Origin: Paracoccaceae bacterium
GTDB taxonomy: Bacteria; Pseudomonadota; Alphaproteobacteria; Rhodobacterales; Rhodobacteraceae
NCBI GenBank assembly: GCA_014323795.1
Contig: JACONK010000001.1
Coordinates: forward strand, 172,219 to 236,218
Direction: 5' to 3'
DNA: 64,000 bases
Part shown: positions 38,431 to 48,381 of the stretch, piece after piece
How positions within the stretch are numbered: the stretch's first letter is position 1
How the letters are laid out: each line of letters begins with the position of its first letter
Made by a program: the position numbers and the translations under genes
Notes under the pieces: generated by a model
What the model saw: only the letters and a program-made list of their open reading frames with translations
Databases searched by the model: none
What the model was told of the DNA's origin: nothing

Positions 38431-39552
38431 GGGTGCAGTGCGGCGGCTCGCGGCCATAAATTCGTGCAAATGCGCATGGTTCCTAAAATATTTTATGTGC
38501 GCTCCGACACTGTGGTGGCACCTTCGGCAAGGAAACTGTCTGCCGGCCCCGTTTCATCCGCATTCAGCTGTTTCGCCTACAGGTAAATCGGCGCGTCCGG
38601 GTCGTTCAACACACCTGTGTCCCAACCGGTTGTGGTGCGGAAAGACCCGCGTACGCCGTCTTCGCCGAAGACCTGTGCATAAGCCATGCACGACCGCGGC
38701 GAAGTAGCTCATCATGATGGGCCTGCGCGGTTCCGCCGCGGATGGTGGCCACCGCGTTCGTGGTCAGGGCAAGCCGCATGCTTCGGTGGTCGCGGTTATA
38801 ACCGCTTCGCATCCTGCTTGGCGGCGTCCTCCTGCAGCCGTTGGGTCAGGGCAAGGATGACTTGTACATCTTCTATATCCCGCTCTTTGCCAAGGGCGTT
38901 TATTGCGCATATGCGCAGCCCCTCTTCGATCAGCGTCAGCTCGTCTGAGCTGACGTCTATGCGGTATCGGTCTTCGGTTCGTGGTCAATCGAGTCGGGAT
39001 AAATGCCTATAAGTGTTGCTATATAGCACACAGGCACCGGGACTTATTCAAGAATAAATGCTGTCAGAATATACTGTCCGGTTTACGATTTCCGACAAAA
39101 CGCTGCCTGTTTGCCCGCATCTGAGCCCGCTAGGGGCCTTGTGCCTGCTTTGATATATTTTGCCTCCCCGGTCTTTAAATTCCCCCGGTTTGTTATTTGT
39201 CGTCCCGGCGGTCTGTATCGCACCACGGCCACCCACTGGCCTTTCCGGGCCGGAACTACGGTTTTTATCTGTATTTTCGGTCAATCCCGGGCAAAGAGGG
39301 AAGATTGCGCGATGATCCGGCTTTTCGGCTCGATCAGGCGGTGCCGAGGATGCTATCGCTGCTGGTTGGGCACGGGATATTGTTTGCTTTTTGCAGATTT
39401 CCTGTGTGATCGCAGTGCTCTTTACCTTGCGGAAACCCGCCGGGCGGCCCGGACGCCTGCGGTGAAAATCTTCGTGGCAGATTACCGCGCTTTGGTGTAC
39501 CTTACCGCTATCGCCCCGGTCTTTTAAGGGGCATAATCTGGGAGGATTACCA
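38431..39552. other. 1.1-kb interval without an intact gene
   Basis: Only small broken pieces are visible. Besides the remnant at 38796-38984, a minus-strand run near 38600-38680 reads AYAQVFGEDGVRGSFRTTTG then WDTGVLNDPDAP and stops; I do not recognise it. The last 60 bp hold the ribosome site of dctP and presumably its promoter. Confidence 0.5.
38796..38984 (-). pseudogene. unrecognised small-protein remnant
   Basis: A stop-to-stop frame without a start codon gives a helical, charged peptide, YRIDVSSDELTLIEEGLRIC then LGKERDIEDVQVILALTQRL, ending at TAA. The composition looks like real protein. Just upstream another frame (IYPDSIDHEPKTDT) could be its continuation across an indel. Family unknown. 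Confidence 0.35.
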
Positions 39553-40563
39553 ATGAAAGCAGGGCTGAAAACCCTTTTGATAGCCACTGTAACCGCCACT
39601 TTTGTGACCGGGGCCGCTGCCACAGAATGGAACGTATCCGTCTGGGGCAAGCGCCGTGCGTTTACCGAGCATATCGAAAAACTGGCGGAGCTCGTGTCCG
39701 CCAGAACCAATGGCGCGTTCACCATGAATATCAGCTACGGTGGCCTGTCAAAGAACCGTGAAAACCTCGACGGAATCTCGATTGGTGCGTTCGAAATGGC
39801 GCAGTTTTGCGCGGGTTATCACCGCGACAAGAACCGTGCGATCACTGTTCTGGAACTGCCTTTCCTGGGTGTTGAAACCCTTGAACAGGAAGTCGCCGTG
39901 GCCCATGCCGTCTATCGTCACCCGTCCGTGGTAAGAGAGATGGAGCAGTGGAACGCCCGCATCGTCATGACCTCGCCGATGCCGCAGTATAATCTGGTTG
40001 GCACCGGTGAGCCTCGCGATACGCTTGCCAAATTCGACGGCATGCGCGTACGGGCCACAGGCGGCCTGGGCGAAGCGTTCAAGTCCGTGGGCAGCGTTCC
40101 AACCTCCGTGACTGCGACCGAGGCCTATCAGGCCATGGAATCGGGCGTGGTGGATACGGTGGCTTTTGCCCAGCATGCGCATCTAAGCTTCGGCACCATC
40201 AACCAGGCGGACTGGTGGACGGTGAACCTCAACCCCGGCACAGTGAACTGCCCGGTTGTGGTCAACATCGACGCCTACAACGACCTGAGTGATGCGCATA
40301 AGGAAGCCTTCGACAGTTCGCTTGACGAGGCAATTGACCACTACCTGGCCAACTACGCCGATCTGCTGAAGCGCTGGGACAGCGTTCTTGCAGAAAAGGG
40401 CGTCATCAAGGTTGAGGTCGCCCAATCCGAGATTGACGCCTTCCGCGCCAAAGCCGGCCCAATCCACGAGCAGTGGATCAAGGACGCCACGGCCGCCGGT
40501 CTGCCGGGGCAGGAACTCTATGATCTGGTGAATTCTGAGCTTGCGAAGGCGAAGGCCAATTAA
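39553..40563 (+). CDS. dctP: TRAP transporter substrate-binding protein (DctP family)
   Basis: 336 residues with a Sec signal peptide (KTLLIATVTATFVTGAAA) and GGAGG before the ATG. ENLDGISIGAFEMAQFCAGY, DGMRVRATGG (the Arg that usually binds the ligand carboxylate) and TEAYQAMESGVVDTVAF are DctP features. It captures an organic acid, probably a carboxylate, in the periplasm for the DctQM permease downstream. Ligand identity is not evident. A hairpin with a T-run follows the gene, so it is likely made in excess over the permease. Confidence 0.92.
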   Translation: MKAGLKTLLIATVTATFVTGAAATEWNVSVWGKRRAFTEHIEKLAELVSARTNGAFTMNISYGGLSKNRENLDGISIGAFEMAQFCAGYHRDKNRAITVLELPFLGVETLEQEVAVAHAVYRHPSVVREMEQWNARIVMTSPMPQYNLVGTGEPRDTLAKFDGMRVRATGGLGEAFKSVGSVPTSVTATEAYQAMESGVVDTVAFAQHAHLSFGTINQADWWTVNLNPGTVNCPVVVNIDAYNDLSDAHKEAFDSSLDEAIDHYLANYADLLKRWDSVLAEKGVIKVEVAQSEIDAFRAKAGPIHEQWIKDATAAGLPGQELYDLVNSELAKAKAN

Positions 40564-40570
40564 AGACATT

Positions 40571-40598
40571 CGGGGCGGCTATCGGTCGCCCCGTTTTT
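40571..40598 (+). terminator. intrinsic terminator/attenuator between dctP and dctQ
   Basis: CGGGGCG (40571-40577) pairs with CGCCCCG (40587-40593) around a nine-base loop and is followed by TTTTT. It lies inside the TRAP operon, eight bases after the dctP stop, and dctQ has its own GGAGG. Partial read-through would give more binding protein than permease. Confidence 0.8.
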
Positions 40599-40619
40599 CA
40601 TCGTTTATGTGGAGGCATC

Positions 40620-41252
40620 ATGGCGAATTCCGCAGCCGTATTTGAAGACGGCAGTCTGGTCAGTCGGCTTGATCGGATGCTGAGGTCGCTTGAATGGGTC
40701 ATGGTGCTGACCGCTGGTCTTGCCGCGTTTTCCCTGATGTTTCTGGCGGTTTACTCCGTCACCGGGCGGAAGTTCTTTGCCGCGCCGCTTCTGGGCTATG
40801 TCGACTACATCCAGCTTCTGATGCCGCTGATTGCCATTGTCGGCATCAGCTATGTGCAACGGGACGGCACACATATTCGGATGGACATCATCATCAGGGC
40901 TCTGCGTGGGCGGGTGTTGTGGCTGATCGAGATGATAATGGTGATCCTGATCTTTGGATTGGTATTGGCACTGGTCTGGGGGACGTGGTCGCATTTCGAA
41001 CGCTCTTTCAGCTGGGACGCGCCCTATTTTTCCAGCGATAGTACGATTGATGTGAACGCGCCGGTCTGGCCGTCGAAAATCCTGGTGCCGATTGCATTTT
41101 CTGTTCTCTCGCTGCGTCTTCTGATCCAGATTTACGGCTATGGACGGGCGTTTGTGCTCGGGCTCAAACATCCGGCGGGCGTACCGCTGATACAGTCTGC
41201 GGCAGAGGTTGCCGCCACAGAGGCAAAGCAACTCTCGGGTGAGGACGACTGA
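40620..41252 (+). CDS. dctQ: TRAP transporter small permease (DctQ family)
   Basis: 210 residues with four hydrophobic segments, usual for DctQ though slightly long. VMVLTAGLAAFSLMFLAVYS is the first helix; LMPLIAIVGISYVQRDGTHI then RMDIIIRALRG is the conserved DctQ loop and helix. A periplasmic loop with SHFERSFSWDAPYFSSDSTI precedes the last helix. Partners DctM in the inner membrane. Its TGA and the DctM ATG share one base (TGATG). Confidence 0.9.
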   Translation: MANSAAVFEDGSLVSRLDRMLRSLEWVMVLTAGLAAFSLMFLAVYSVTGRKFFAAPLLGYVDYIQLLMPLIAIVGISYVQRDGTHIRMDIIIRALRGRVLWLIEMIMVILIFGLVLALVWGTWSHFERSFSWDAPYFSSDSTIDVNAPVWPSKILVPIAFSVLSLRLLIQIYGYGRAFVLGLKHPAGVPLIQSAAEVAATEAKQLSGEDD

Positions 41253-42652
41253 TGGATCATGTCACGATCAGCCTCTGGGTCACTGGCGGCATGCTGCTGC
41301 TTGTTTTCCTCGGGATGCGGGTGGCCTTTGCTGCTGCCCTCGCCGGATTTTTGGGTCTCTTGTGGATTTTCTGGGCGCGCTTCGACTATGATCCCGACCG
41401 TTTTGGCAGGGCACTTGCCATCGCTGTGAAAACGGCGGGGCAGGTGCCGCATTCCAAGGTCAGTGCCCATGCGTTGAGCCTGATCCCCGCCTTCATTCTG
41501 ATCGGCTACCTCGCCTACTATGCGCGGCTGACGACGGCGTTGTTTGAGGCGGCGAAGAAGTGGGTCGCCTGGGTTCCGGGCGGGCTCGCGGTATCCACGG
41601 TTTTTGCAACCGCAGGGTTTGCTGCTGTCTCCGGTGCCTCTGTCGCCACGGCAGCAGTCTTTGCCCGGATCGCGATCCCGGAGATGCTGCAGATCGGTTA
41701 CAACAAGCAATTTGCCGCGGGCGTCGTTGCGGCAGGTGGCACGATTGCGTCTCTGATACCGCCATCAGCTATTTTGGTGATCTATGCTCTTATCGTGGAA
41801 CAGGACGTGGGTAGCCTGCTGCTTGCAGGTTTCATTCCCGGCGTGTTCTCGGCCTTTATCTACGCGCTCCTGATCATTTCGATTGCTGTGATTTTCAAAA
41901 ACGTCGGCCCGAGGGTAAGCGGCTTTACGTGGGGTGAGCGGTTCAAGGCCGTACCGCCTGCTTTGCCGATTGTGGCTGTCGTCGTGATCATCGTCTTTTT
42001 TGTCTACAACCCTTTCGGTGATGCTTGGGGCACCCCGACCGAAGGCGGTGCGGCAGGTGCCTTCGTTGTTTTTTGCATGGCTATGATGCGCGGTATGCGT
42101 TGGCTGCAGTTGAAAGAGGCACTGATCGATACCGCCAGGCTGACTGTCATGATATTCACGATCATCTGGGGTGTGCTGATCTACGTGCGCTTCCTGGGTT
42201 TCGCTGACTTGCCGGGCGCGTTTTCGGACTGGATCACTTCGCTGAATGTGTCGCCCATGCTGATTCTGATCTGTATCCTGCTGGCCTACGCTGTGCTGGG
42301 GATGTTCATGGATGCGATTGGCATGCTGCTTTTGACCCTGCCGGTGGTCTATCCGGCGGTCATGGCATTGAATGGTGGGGAATTCGTCAATGCAGAGGAC
42401 AGCACATTTGGCATGTCGGGACCAATGTGCGCGATCTGGTTCGGGATACTTGTAGTGAAGATGGCGGAGTTCTGCCTGATCACACCGCCTATCGGACTTA
42501 ACTGCTTTGTGGTTGCCGGGGTGCGCAATGACCTGACTGTGCAGGATGTCTTCAAAGGCGTGATGCCGTTCTTTATAGCGGACGCGGTCACGATTGCTCT
42601 TCTGGTGGCGTTTCCGGCGATTGTTCTGTGGTTGCCGAATCTGGCGAACTAG
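41252..42652 (+). CDS. dctM: TRAP transporter large permease (DctM family)
   Basis: 466 residues, about 12 hydrophobic segments. [40 protein letters not shown] then [18 protein letters not shown], and [13 protein letters not shown] near the end are DctM landmarks. It forms the sodium- or proton-coupled translocation pathway for the acid bound by DctP. A long cytoplasmic loop near residues 220-270 is variable in the family. Confidence 0.92.
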   Translation: MDHVTISLWVTGGMLLLVFLGMRVAFAAALAGFLGLLWIFWARFDYDPDRFGRALAIAVKTAGQVPHSKVSAHALSLIPAFILIGYLAYYARLTTALFEAAKKWVAWVPGGLAVSTVFATAGFAAVSGASVATAAVFARIAIPEMLQIGYNKQFAAGVVAAGGTIASLIPPSAILVIYALIVEQDVGSLLLAGFIPGVFSAFIYALLIISIAVIFKNVGPRVSGFTWGERFKAVPPALPIVAVVVIIVFFVYNPFGDAWGTPTEGGAAGAFVVFCMAMMRGMRWLQLKEALIDTARLTVMIFTIIWGVLIYVRFLGFADLPGAFSDWITSLNVSPMLILICILLAYAVLGMFMDAIGMLLLTLPVVYPAVMALNGGEFVNAEDSTFGMSGPMCAIWFGILVVKMAEFCLITPPIGLNCFVVAGVRNDLTVQDVFKGVMPFFIADAVTIALLVAFPAIVLWLPNLAN

Positions 42653-43020
42653 GATCTGCCCGCACACCCTTTGGTTTTTCCGGTGCCAATCAGGCTCTCT
42701 TGCGGATGTCGGGCCCGAAGGTTACTCAACCAAAATCCTTGTACGCCCGTTTAATTAGGCGTTTTATCTCCCGCACCTCCGCAGCATCGTATCACAGACC
42801 GGATGTTTCATGTCCGGCGGTTCCTTTGATATCAAAAAGCCGCAGAACCGGTTGTGACTTCACATTTGTAGAGGTGGGTTGTGTCCCGGCGTGGCCCCGC
42901 CGTCTTTCAGGCCTTGGGTTGTGGCCACGAAATCGTGGCAAGCGTGTTTTCGACCGGCAGCATAACTTTGGTGCTGATCCGTTGGGCTGCAGAAATCCAA
43001 AAAAATATCTCCCGGGGAAC
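42653..43020. other. no intact gene upstream of groESL
   Basis: A minus-strand frame near 42730-42790 reads [20 protein letters not shown] then stops and could be the tail of a lost gene; it is too short to name. The rest shows nothing recognisable. Confidence 0.4.
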
Positions 43021-43049
43021 TTGACGCCCCCCCAACCCTTACCTACATG
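43021..43049 (+). promoter_or_regulatory. groESL promoter
   Basis: TTGACG (43021-43026) and TACATG (43044-43049) are separated by exactly 17 bp and sit just upstream of the CIRCE element. The CTTGAC context would also suit a heat-shock sigma factor of alphaproteobacteria; which sigma factor is used cannot be decided. Confidence 0.65.
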
Positions 43050-43057
43050 GCCCGATG

Positions 43058-43084
43058 TTAGCAATCACGGAAGGCGGGTGCTAT
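43058..43084. promoter_or_regulatory. CIRCE operator (HrcA binding site)
   Basis: TTAGCAATC, nine bases, GGGTGCTAT. The consensus is TTAGCACTC-N9-GAGTGCTAA, so seven to eight of nine positions match in each arm and the spacer is exact. It overlaps the expected transcription start, where HrcA repression of groESL normally acts. Confidence 0.8.
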
Positions 43085-43137
43085 CAGAGGCTCGCCCGCC
43101 GTGGAAACGAAACCCTGGGAGTGAAGGAGAAAACTCC

Positions 43138-43425
43138 ATGGCACTGAAACCTTTGCACGACCGTGTGCTGGTGCGTCGGCTTGAGAGCGACGAAAAAACC
43201 TCTGGCGGTCTGATCATTCCGGATTCCGCGAAGGAAAAACCGGCTGAAGGCGAAATCATCGCCCGTGGCGAAGGCGCGCGCAAAGACAGCGGCGAATTGA
43301 TCCCGATGGCAGTCAGCGTCGGTGATAAAGTGTTGTTCGGCAAATGGTCGGGCACTGAAGTCACCGTCGACGGTAAAGAACTGCTGATGATGAAAGAATC
43401 CGACATACTCGGCATTCTGTCCTAA
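43138..43425 (+). CDS. groS: co-chaperonin GroES
   Basis: 95 residues, standard length. [20 protein letters not shown] at the start, the mobile loop [16 protein letters not shown], and [15 protein letters not shown] at the end. It caps the GroEL cavity. The ATG at 43138 follows GAAGGAG; an upstream open frame reaching 42628 is not part of the gene because it would span the promoter and CIRCE. Confidence 0.97.
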   Translation: MALKPLHDRVLVRRLESDEKTSGGLIIPDSAKEKPAEGEIIARGEGARKDSGELIPMAVSVGDKVLFGKWSGTEVTVDGKELLMMKESDILGILS

Positions 43426-43448
43426 TCGAGACCCCATCCGAACCTTAA

Positions 43449-45101
<1,653 letters not shown>

Positions 45102-45163
45102 AATCCGGTTGCGGGCGGCACAAGTCCGGAACCGATCAGGCAGACGCCGAACAAAAAGAGTAT

Positions 45164-45189
45164 GAGGCCGTCCCGAAAGGGGCGGCCTC
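45164..45189 (+). terminator. intrinsic terminator of groESL
   Basis: GAGGCCGTCCC (45164-45174), loop GAAA, GGGGCGGCCTC (45179-45189): an 11-bp stem with one G-T pair and a stable GNRA-type loop, followed by TTGTGTCC. Sixty-two bases after the groEL stop. Confidence 0.85.
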
Positions 45190-45845
45190 TTGTGTCCTAA
45201 AGATGCTTGAGCGGGCAGTGAGGAAACGCCGGGGTCGGGTCATAAATGCGAGGGACGCAAATGCGGCACCATTGATAATCCTGCGCCGTGTTGTTGCATG
45301 CCTTGGTTCTGATGCAGGGTGTTGTCTGCTCCCGTTCACACGTAACCAACTGACAGGTGCCCCGGCACCCTTGGCTTATATATTGTTCTTTTCAAATAGT
45401 TACGTGATAATTGATGTAAAATCCTGGATGCTTTGCTGTTCGGGCGTGTGCAGCTGAGCAGGCTCATTTGGCAGGTAGTGACTGACATGCGCCCGGCCGT
45501 ACAGCAATGGGCGGCCGCACAGGGGCAGTGATCGTGCTCTGACCCACATTTGCCACAACCCGGACAGTTTTTGGGGTCATGGTGATGGTAATCGCCAGTA
45601 TCGCCCGGGCGGATTGATCAGATGGACGGCCACAACCAGGATATCCCGGGTGCCAAACAGAATATCGGTCAGCAGCATCCTGTGCTGCGAAAAGATGTGG
45701 TGCGGACGTTTGCTTTCCGGTGTAGTGGCGCGGATTTCAATAACGTGCCGGGCGTGATCGATTTGCCAGATACATGGGCTATTATAGTCTGGCATACCTG
45801 CCCGTTTTCTTTTTGGGCGAATTTATGACAAAGGCAGATTTAAAT
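45190..45845 (-). other. gap with an unrecognised minus-strand frame (45577-45795)
   Basis: A 72-codon frame reads WQIDHARHVIEIRATTPESK then RPHHIFSQHRMLLTDILFGT and RDILVVAVHLINPPGRYW, which looks protein-like in composition. I do not recognise the family and it has no convincing ribosome site, so it may be a gene fragment. The remaining DNA shows nothing. Confidence 0.3.
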
Positions 45846-46289
45846 TTATCCGGTCTGAAGTATCTGGCCCAGCCGGATCAGTGCCAAAAGATAACCCTGT
45901 GTCCCGCAGCCCGCAATCAACCCGTCTGCCCGAACGGAGATGCGGGAATGATGGCGGAAGTCCTCGCGGGCGTGGATGTTTGAAATATGCACCTCAATCA
46001 CAGGACCGGCGAAGATGTTCAACGCATCGAGTATGCCGACGGAGGTATGCGCATAGGCCCCTGCATTGATGACAATGGCTGCAGTGGTTTCACGGGCAGC
46101 CTGGATCGCGTCGATCAGGGCACCTTCATGATTTGATTGAAAAAACCGGATGCCCAGCCCGAGGTTGTTCGCCTTCCTCTGACATGCCCGCTCCACATCG
46201 GCGAGCGTCTCTGTGCCATAAAACCTTGGCTCGCGGGTGCCCAGCATGTTCAGATTGGGTCCATTCACGACAAGGATCGGTTTGTTCAT
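45846..46289 (-). CDS. aroQ: type II 3-dehydroquinate dehydratase
   Basis: 147 residues. [19 protein letters not shown] carries the active-site Asn/Arg/Tyr segment, [16 protein letters not shown] the shikimate-site loop, and [19 protein letters not shown] the catalytic His. It dehydrates 3-dehydroquinate to 3-dehydroshikimate in aromatic amino acid synthesis. Complete at normal length. Confidence 0.96.
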   Translation of the reverse strand: MNKPILVVNGPNLNMLGTREPRFYGTETLADVERACQRKANNLGLGIRFFQSNHEGALIDAIQAARETTAAIVINAGAYAHTSVGILDALNIFAGPVIEVHISNIHAREDFRHHSRISVRADGLIAGCGTQGYLLALIRLGQILQTG

Positions 46290-46362
46290 GGGGTACGGCT
46301 TTCATCTCACGAGGGAACTCTGCTTTGGCCTACGGCTTTAGTGCAAAATCCGGATCAAGGGT

Positions 46363-46614
46363 CTATCTTTCCTGATCCTTCGATTCCATAGTGTCAATGC
46401 GTGCCTTTAACTCCGCGTTTTCCTCGCGCGCCTTTTGCGCCATCAGGCGCACCGCGTCGAATTCTTCGCGCGTCACAAGGTTGCGGTCGGCCAGCCAGCG
46501 GTCCATCCAGCCGTTGAATGCGACTTCCGCCTCTGCCTTTGCGCCCTGAGCTACGCCCATGGCGTTTGTCATGATCTGGCTTAGATCTTCAAACAGCTTG
46601 TTTCGACTTTGCAT
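46363..46614 (-). CDS. ubiK: UbiK-family ubiquinone biosynthesis accessory factor
   Basis: 83 residues, nearly all helical. KLFEDLSQIMTNAMGVAQGA at the start and a C-terminal coiled coil (FDAVRLMAQKAREENAELKA) match the YqiC/BMFP family, whose E. coli member UbiK assists the soluble Ubi complex. The family trimerises through the coiled coil. Divergent from lgt with about 80 bp between starts. Confidence 0.85.
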   Translation of the reverse strand: MQSRNKLFEDLSQIMTNAMGVAQGAKAEAEVAFNGWMDRWLADRNLVTREEFDAVRLMAQKAREENAELKARIDTMESKDQER

Positions 46615-46692
46615 TGCATATGGTCCTTTTGAGCGTTCCTAGCCTATATGGGGATTATTGGCCCAAAAAGAAAGCCCAAGAGGCACAGGAAA

Positions 46693-47571
46693 ATGATCGC
46701 GGCTATTCCGTTTCCTGATATTGAACCGGAGCTTTTTTCGATTGATCTGGGGGGAATTACGCTCGCCATCCGCTGGTATGCGCTGGCCTATATTGCCGGA
46801 TTTCTGGCAGCCTGGTGGTGGGCCAACCGCAGCTTGCGGTGCCCGGAGTTGTGGCATGACAACATTGCCCCGATGCAGGCCAAGGATACCGAGATTTTGC
46901 TGACCTACGCCATCCTGGGTGTCATCATCGGCGGGCGGCTGGGCTACGTTATTTTTTATGCCTTCCCGGAGGTGCTGGCTGACCCGCTGATGGCACTACG
47001 CATATGGCAGGGCGGTATGTCTTTCCACGGCGGATTTCTGGGTGTGATTGCAGCCGGGCTCCTGTTTGTGCGAAAAACCGGCACTAACCCCTGGTCGGTG
47101 GGGGATTGTTTTGCGCTTGGCGCACCAATCGGGCTCTTCCTCGGGCGGCTTGCCAATTTCATTAATTCGGAGCTTTGGGGCCGCCCGACGGACCTGCCCT
47201 GGGGCGTGATCTTTCCCAATGGTGCCTGTGCAGGGGTGATCGACTGTCCCCGCCATCCTAGCCAGCTCTACGAGGCCGGGCTGGAAGGGCTCATGCTTTT
47301 CGTCGTGATCACATGGCTTGCGTATCGGCGCGGATGGCTGAAGGTGCCGGGCCGAATGGTCGCCGTTTTCTTTGTCGGCTACGGTGTGGCGCGGTTGTTT
47401 GTGGAATTCTTCCGCCAGGCCGATGCACAGTTCATCACGTCAGATAACCCGATGGGCTATATCGTCAACCTTGGCGTAACAGGGCTGACGATGGGGCAGA
47501 TTCTGTCCCTGCCGATGATCATCGCCGGGCTTGTCGTTTTCTTCCGGATACGTCCCCGCGTGGGCGGCTGA
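46693..47571 (+). CDS. lgt: prolipoprotein diacylglyceryl transferase
   Basis: 292 residues from MIAAIPFPDI, with seven hydrophobic segments. Lgt signature GRLANFINSELWGRPTDLPW carries the conserved Asn/Glu/Arg; GGMSFHGGFLGV holds the essential His, and RHPSQLYEAGLEGLML follows. It attaches diacylglycerol to the lipobox Cys of prolipoproteins, including the two surface lipoproteins in this window. An in-frame ATG 15 codons upstream gives a basic stretch not seen in the family. Confidence 0.95.
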   Translation: MIAAIPFPDIEPELFSIDLGGITLAIRWYALAYIAGFLAAWWWANRSLRCPELWHDNIAPMQAKDTEILLTYAILGVIIGGRLGYVIFYAFPEVLADPLMALRIWQGGMSFHGGFLGVIAAGLLFVRKTGTNPWSVGDCFALGAPIGLFLGRLANFINSELWGRPTDLPWGVIFPNGACAGVIDCPRHPSQLYEAGLEGLMLFVVITWLAYRRGWLKVPGRMVAVFFVGYGVARLFVEFFRQADAQFITSDNPMGYIVNLGVTGLTMGQILSLPMIIAGLVVFFRIRPRVGG

Positions 47572-47592
47572 CGGGGCGGCGGGAATGCGAGG

Positions 47593-48342
47593 GTGACGCT
47601 TGAGATTCTGACATCCGCCAATCTGGCACCCGTGCGCCACGGATTTTTCACCCGTGCGGGCGGCGCATCTTCGGGGATTTTTGCGGGGCTTAACTGCGGG
47701 TTCGGGTCAAGCGATCATGGTGCCGTGGTCCGCCTGAACCGAGCCATGGTGGCAGAAGCGATGGGGGTGGAAGCAGCTAAACTGACCGGTGTGCATCAGG
47801 TGCATTCGGCGGCAGTTGTCCACGTGACATCCGACACCGTGGCAGACTGGCCCAAGGCTGACGCGATGGTGACGGCAGACGCGGGGATTGCCCTGTCGGT
47901 TCTGGCTGCGGACTGTGCGCCGGTTCTGTTTGCGGATGCCGCCGCGGGCGTGATCGGTGCGGCTCATTGTGGTTGGCGCGGGGCGTTTTATGGGGTGCTT
48001 GGCAGCACGGTCACCGCCATGCGCGCGCTGGGGGCAGACCGGATCAGGGCCACCATCGGCCCCTGCATCAGCTGGCAGGCCTATGAAGTGGGGCCGGAAT
48101 TCTTTGATCGCTTCCGCGATGAAGCATCGGAATTTGCCCGGTTCTTTGTCCTCGGACAGAACGGCCGTTTCCGGTTTGATCTGCCCGGGTTTTGCCTCGC
48201 CAGGCTACGGGATCATGGCGTGGACGCATACTGGATGGGGCTTTGTACCTATTCGGATGAGGCACACTTCTTTTCCTGCCGCCGCGCTACACATCGTAGC
48301 GAAGCCGACTACGGGCGCGGGATATCTGCGATCTGTCTGTGA
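47593..48342 (+). CDS. pgeF: peptidoglycan editing factor PgeF (laccase-domain purine nucleoside phosphorylase-like)
   Basis: 249 residues, GTG start 21 bp after lgt. The metal site is visible: GVHQVHSAAVVHV (His), LAADCAPVLFADAAAGVIGA (Cys) and AHCGWRGAF (His). The YfiH/PgeF family was shown to edit miscoordinated peptidoglycan precursors and related proteins have purine nucleoside activity; I infer function from the family. FTRAGGASSGIFAGLNCG is the typical N-terminus. Confidence 0.9.
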   Translation: MTLEILTSANLAPVRHGFFTRAGGASSGIFAGLNCGFGSSDHGAVVRLNRAMVAEAMGVEAAKLTGVHQVHSAAVVHVTSDTVADWPKADAMVTADAGIALSVLAADCAPVLFADAAAGVIGAAHCGWRGAFYGVLGSTVTAMRALGADRIRATIGPCISWQAYEVGPEFFDRFRDEASEFARFFVLGQNGRFRFDLPGFCLARLRDHGVDAYWMGLCTYSDEAHFFSCRRATHRSEADYGRGISAICL

Positions 48343-48381
48343 TTGTGGCCTGCCCGGCGTTGGCTATGTGGCGGATTCTGC

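Noticed and set aside
39111-39527. 138-codon plus-strand open frame before dctP
   Set aside because: Composition rich in Arg/Cys/Trp, no domain, no ribosome site; likely chance.
42628-43425. 265-residue N-terminally extended GroES
   Set aside because: The extension spans the promoter and CIRCE; GroES is 95 residues and begins at 43138 with a ribosome site.
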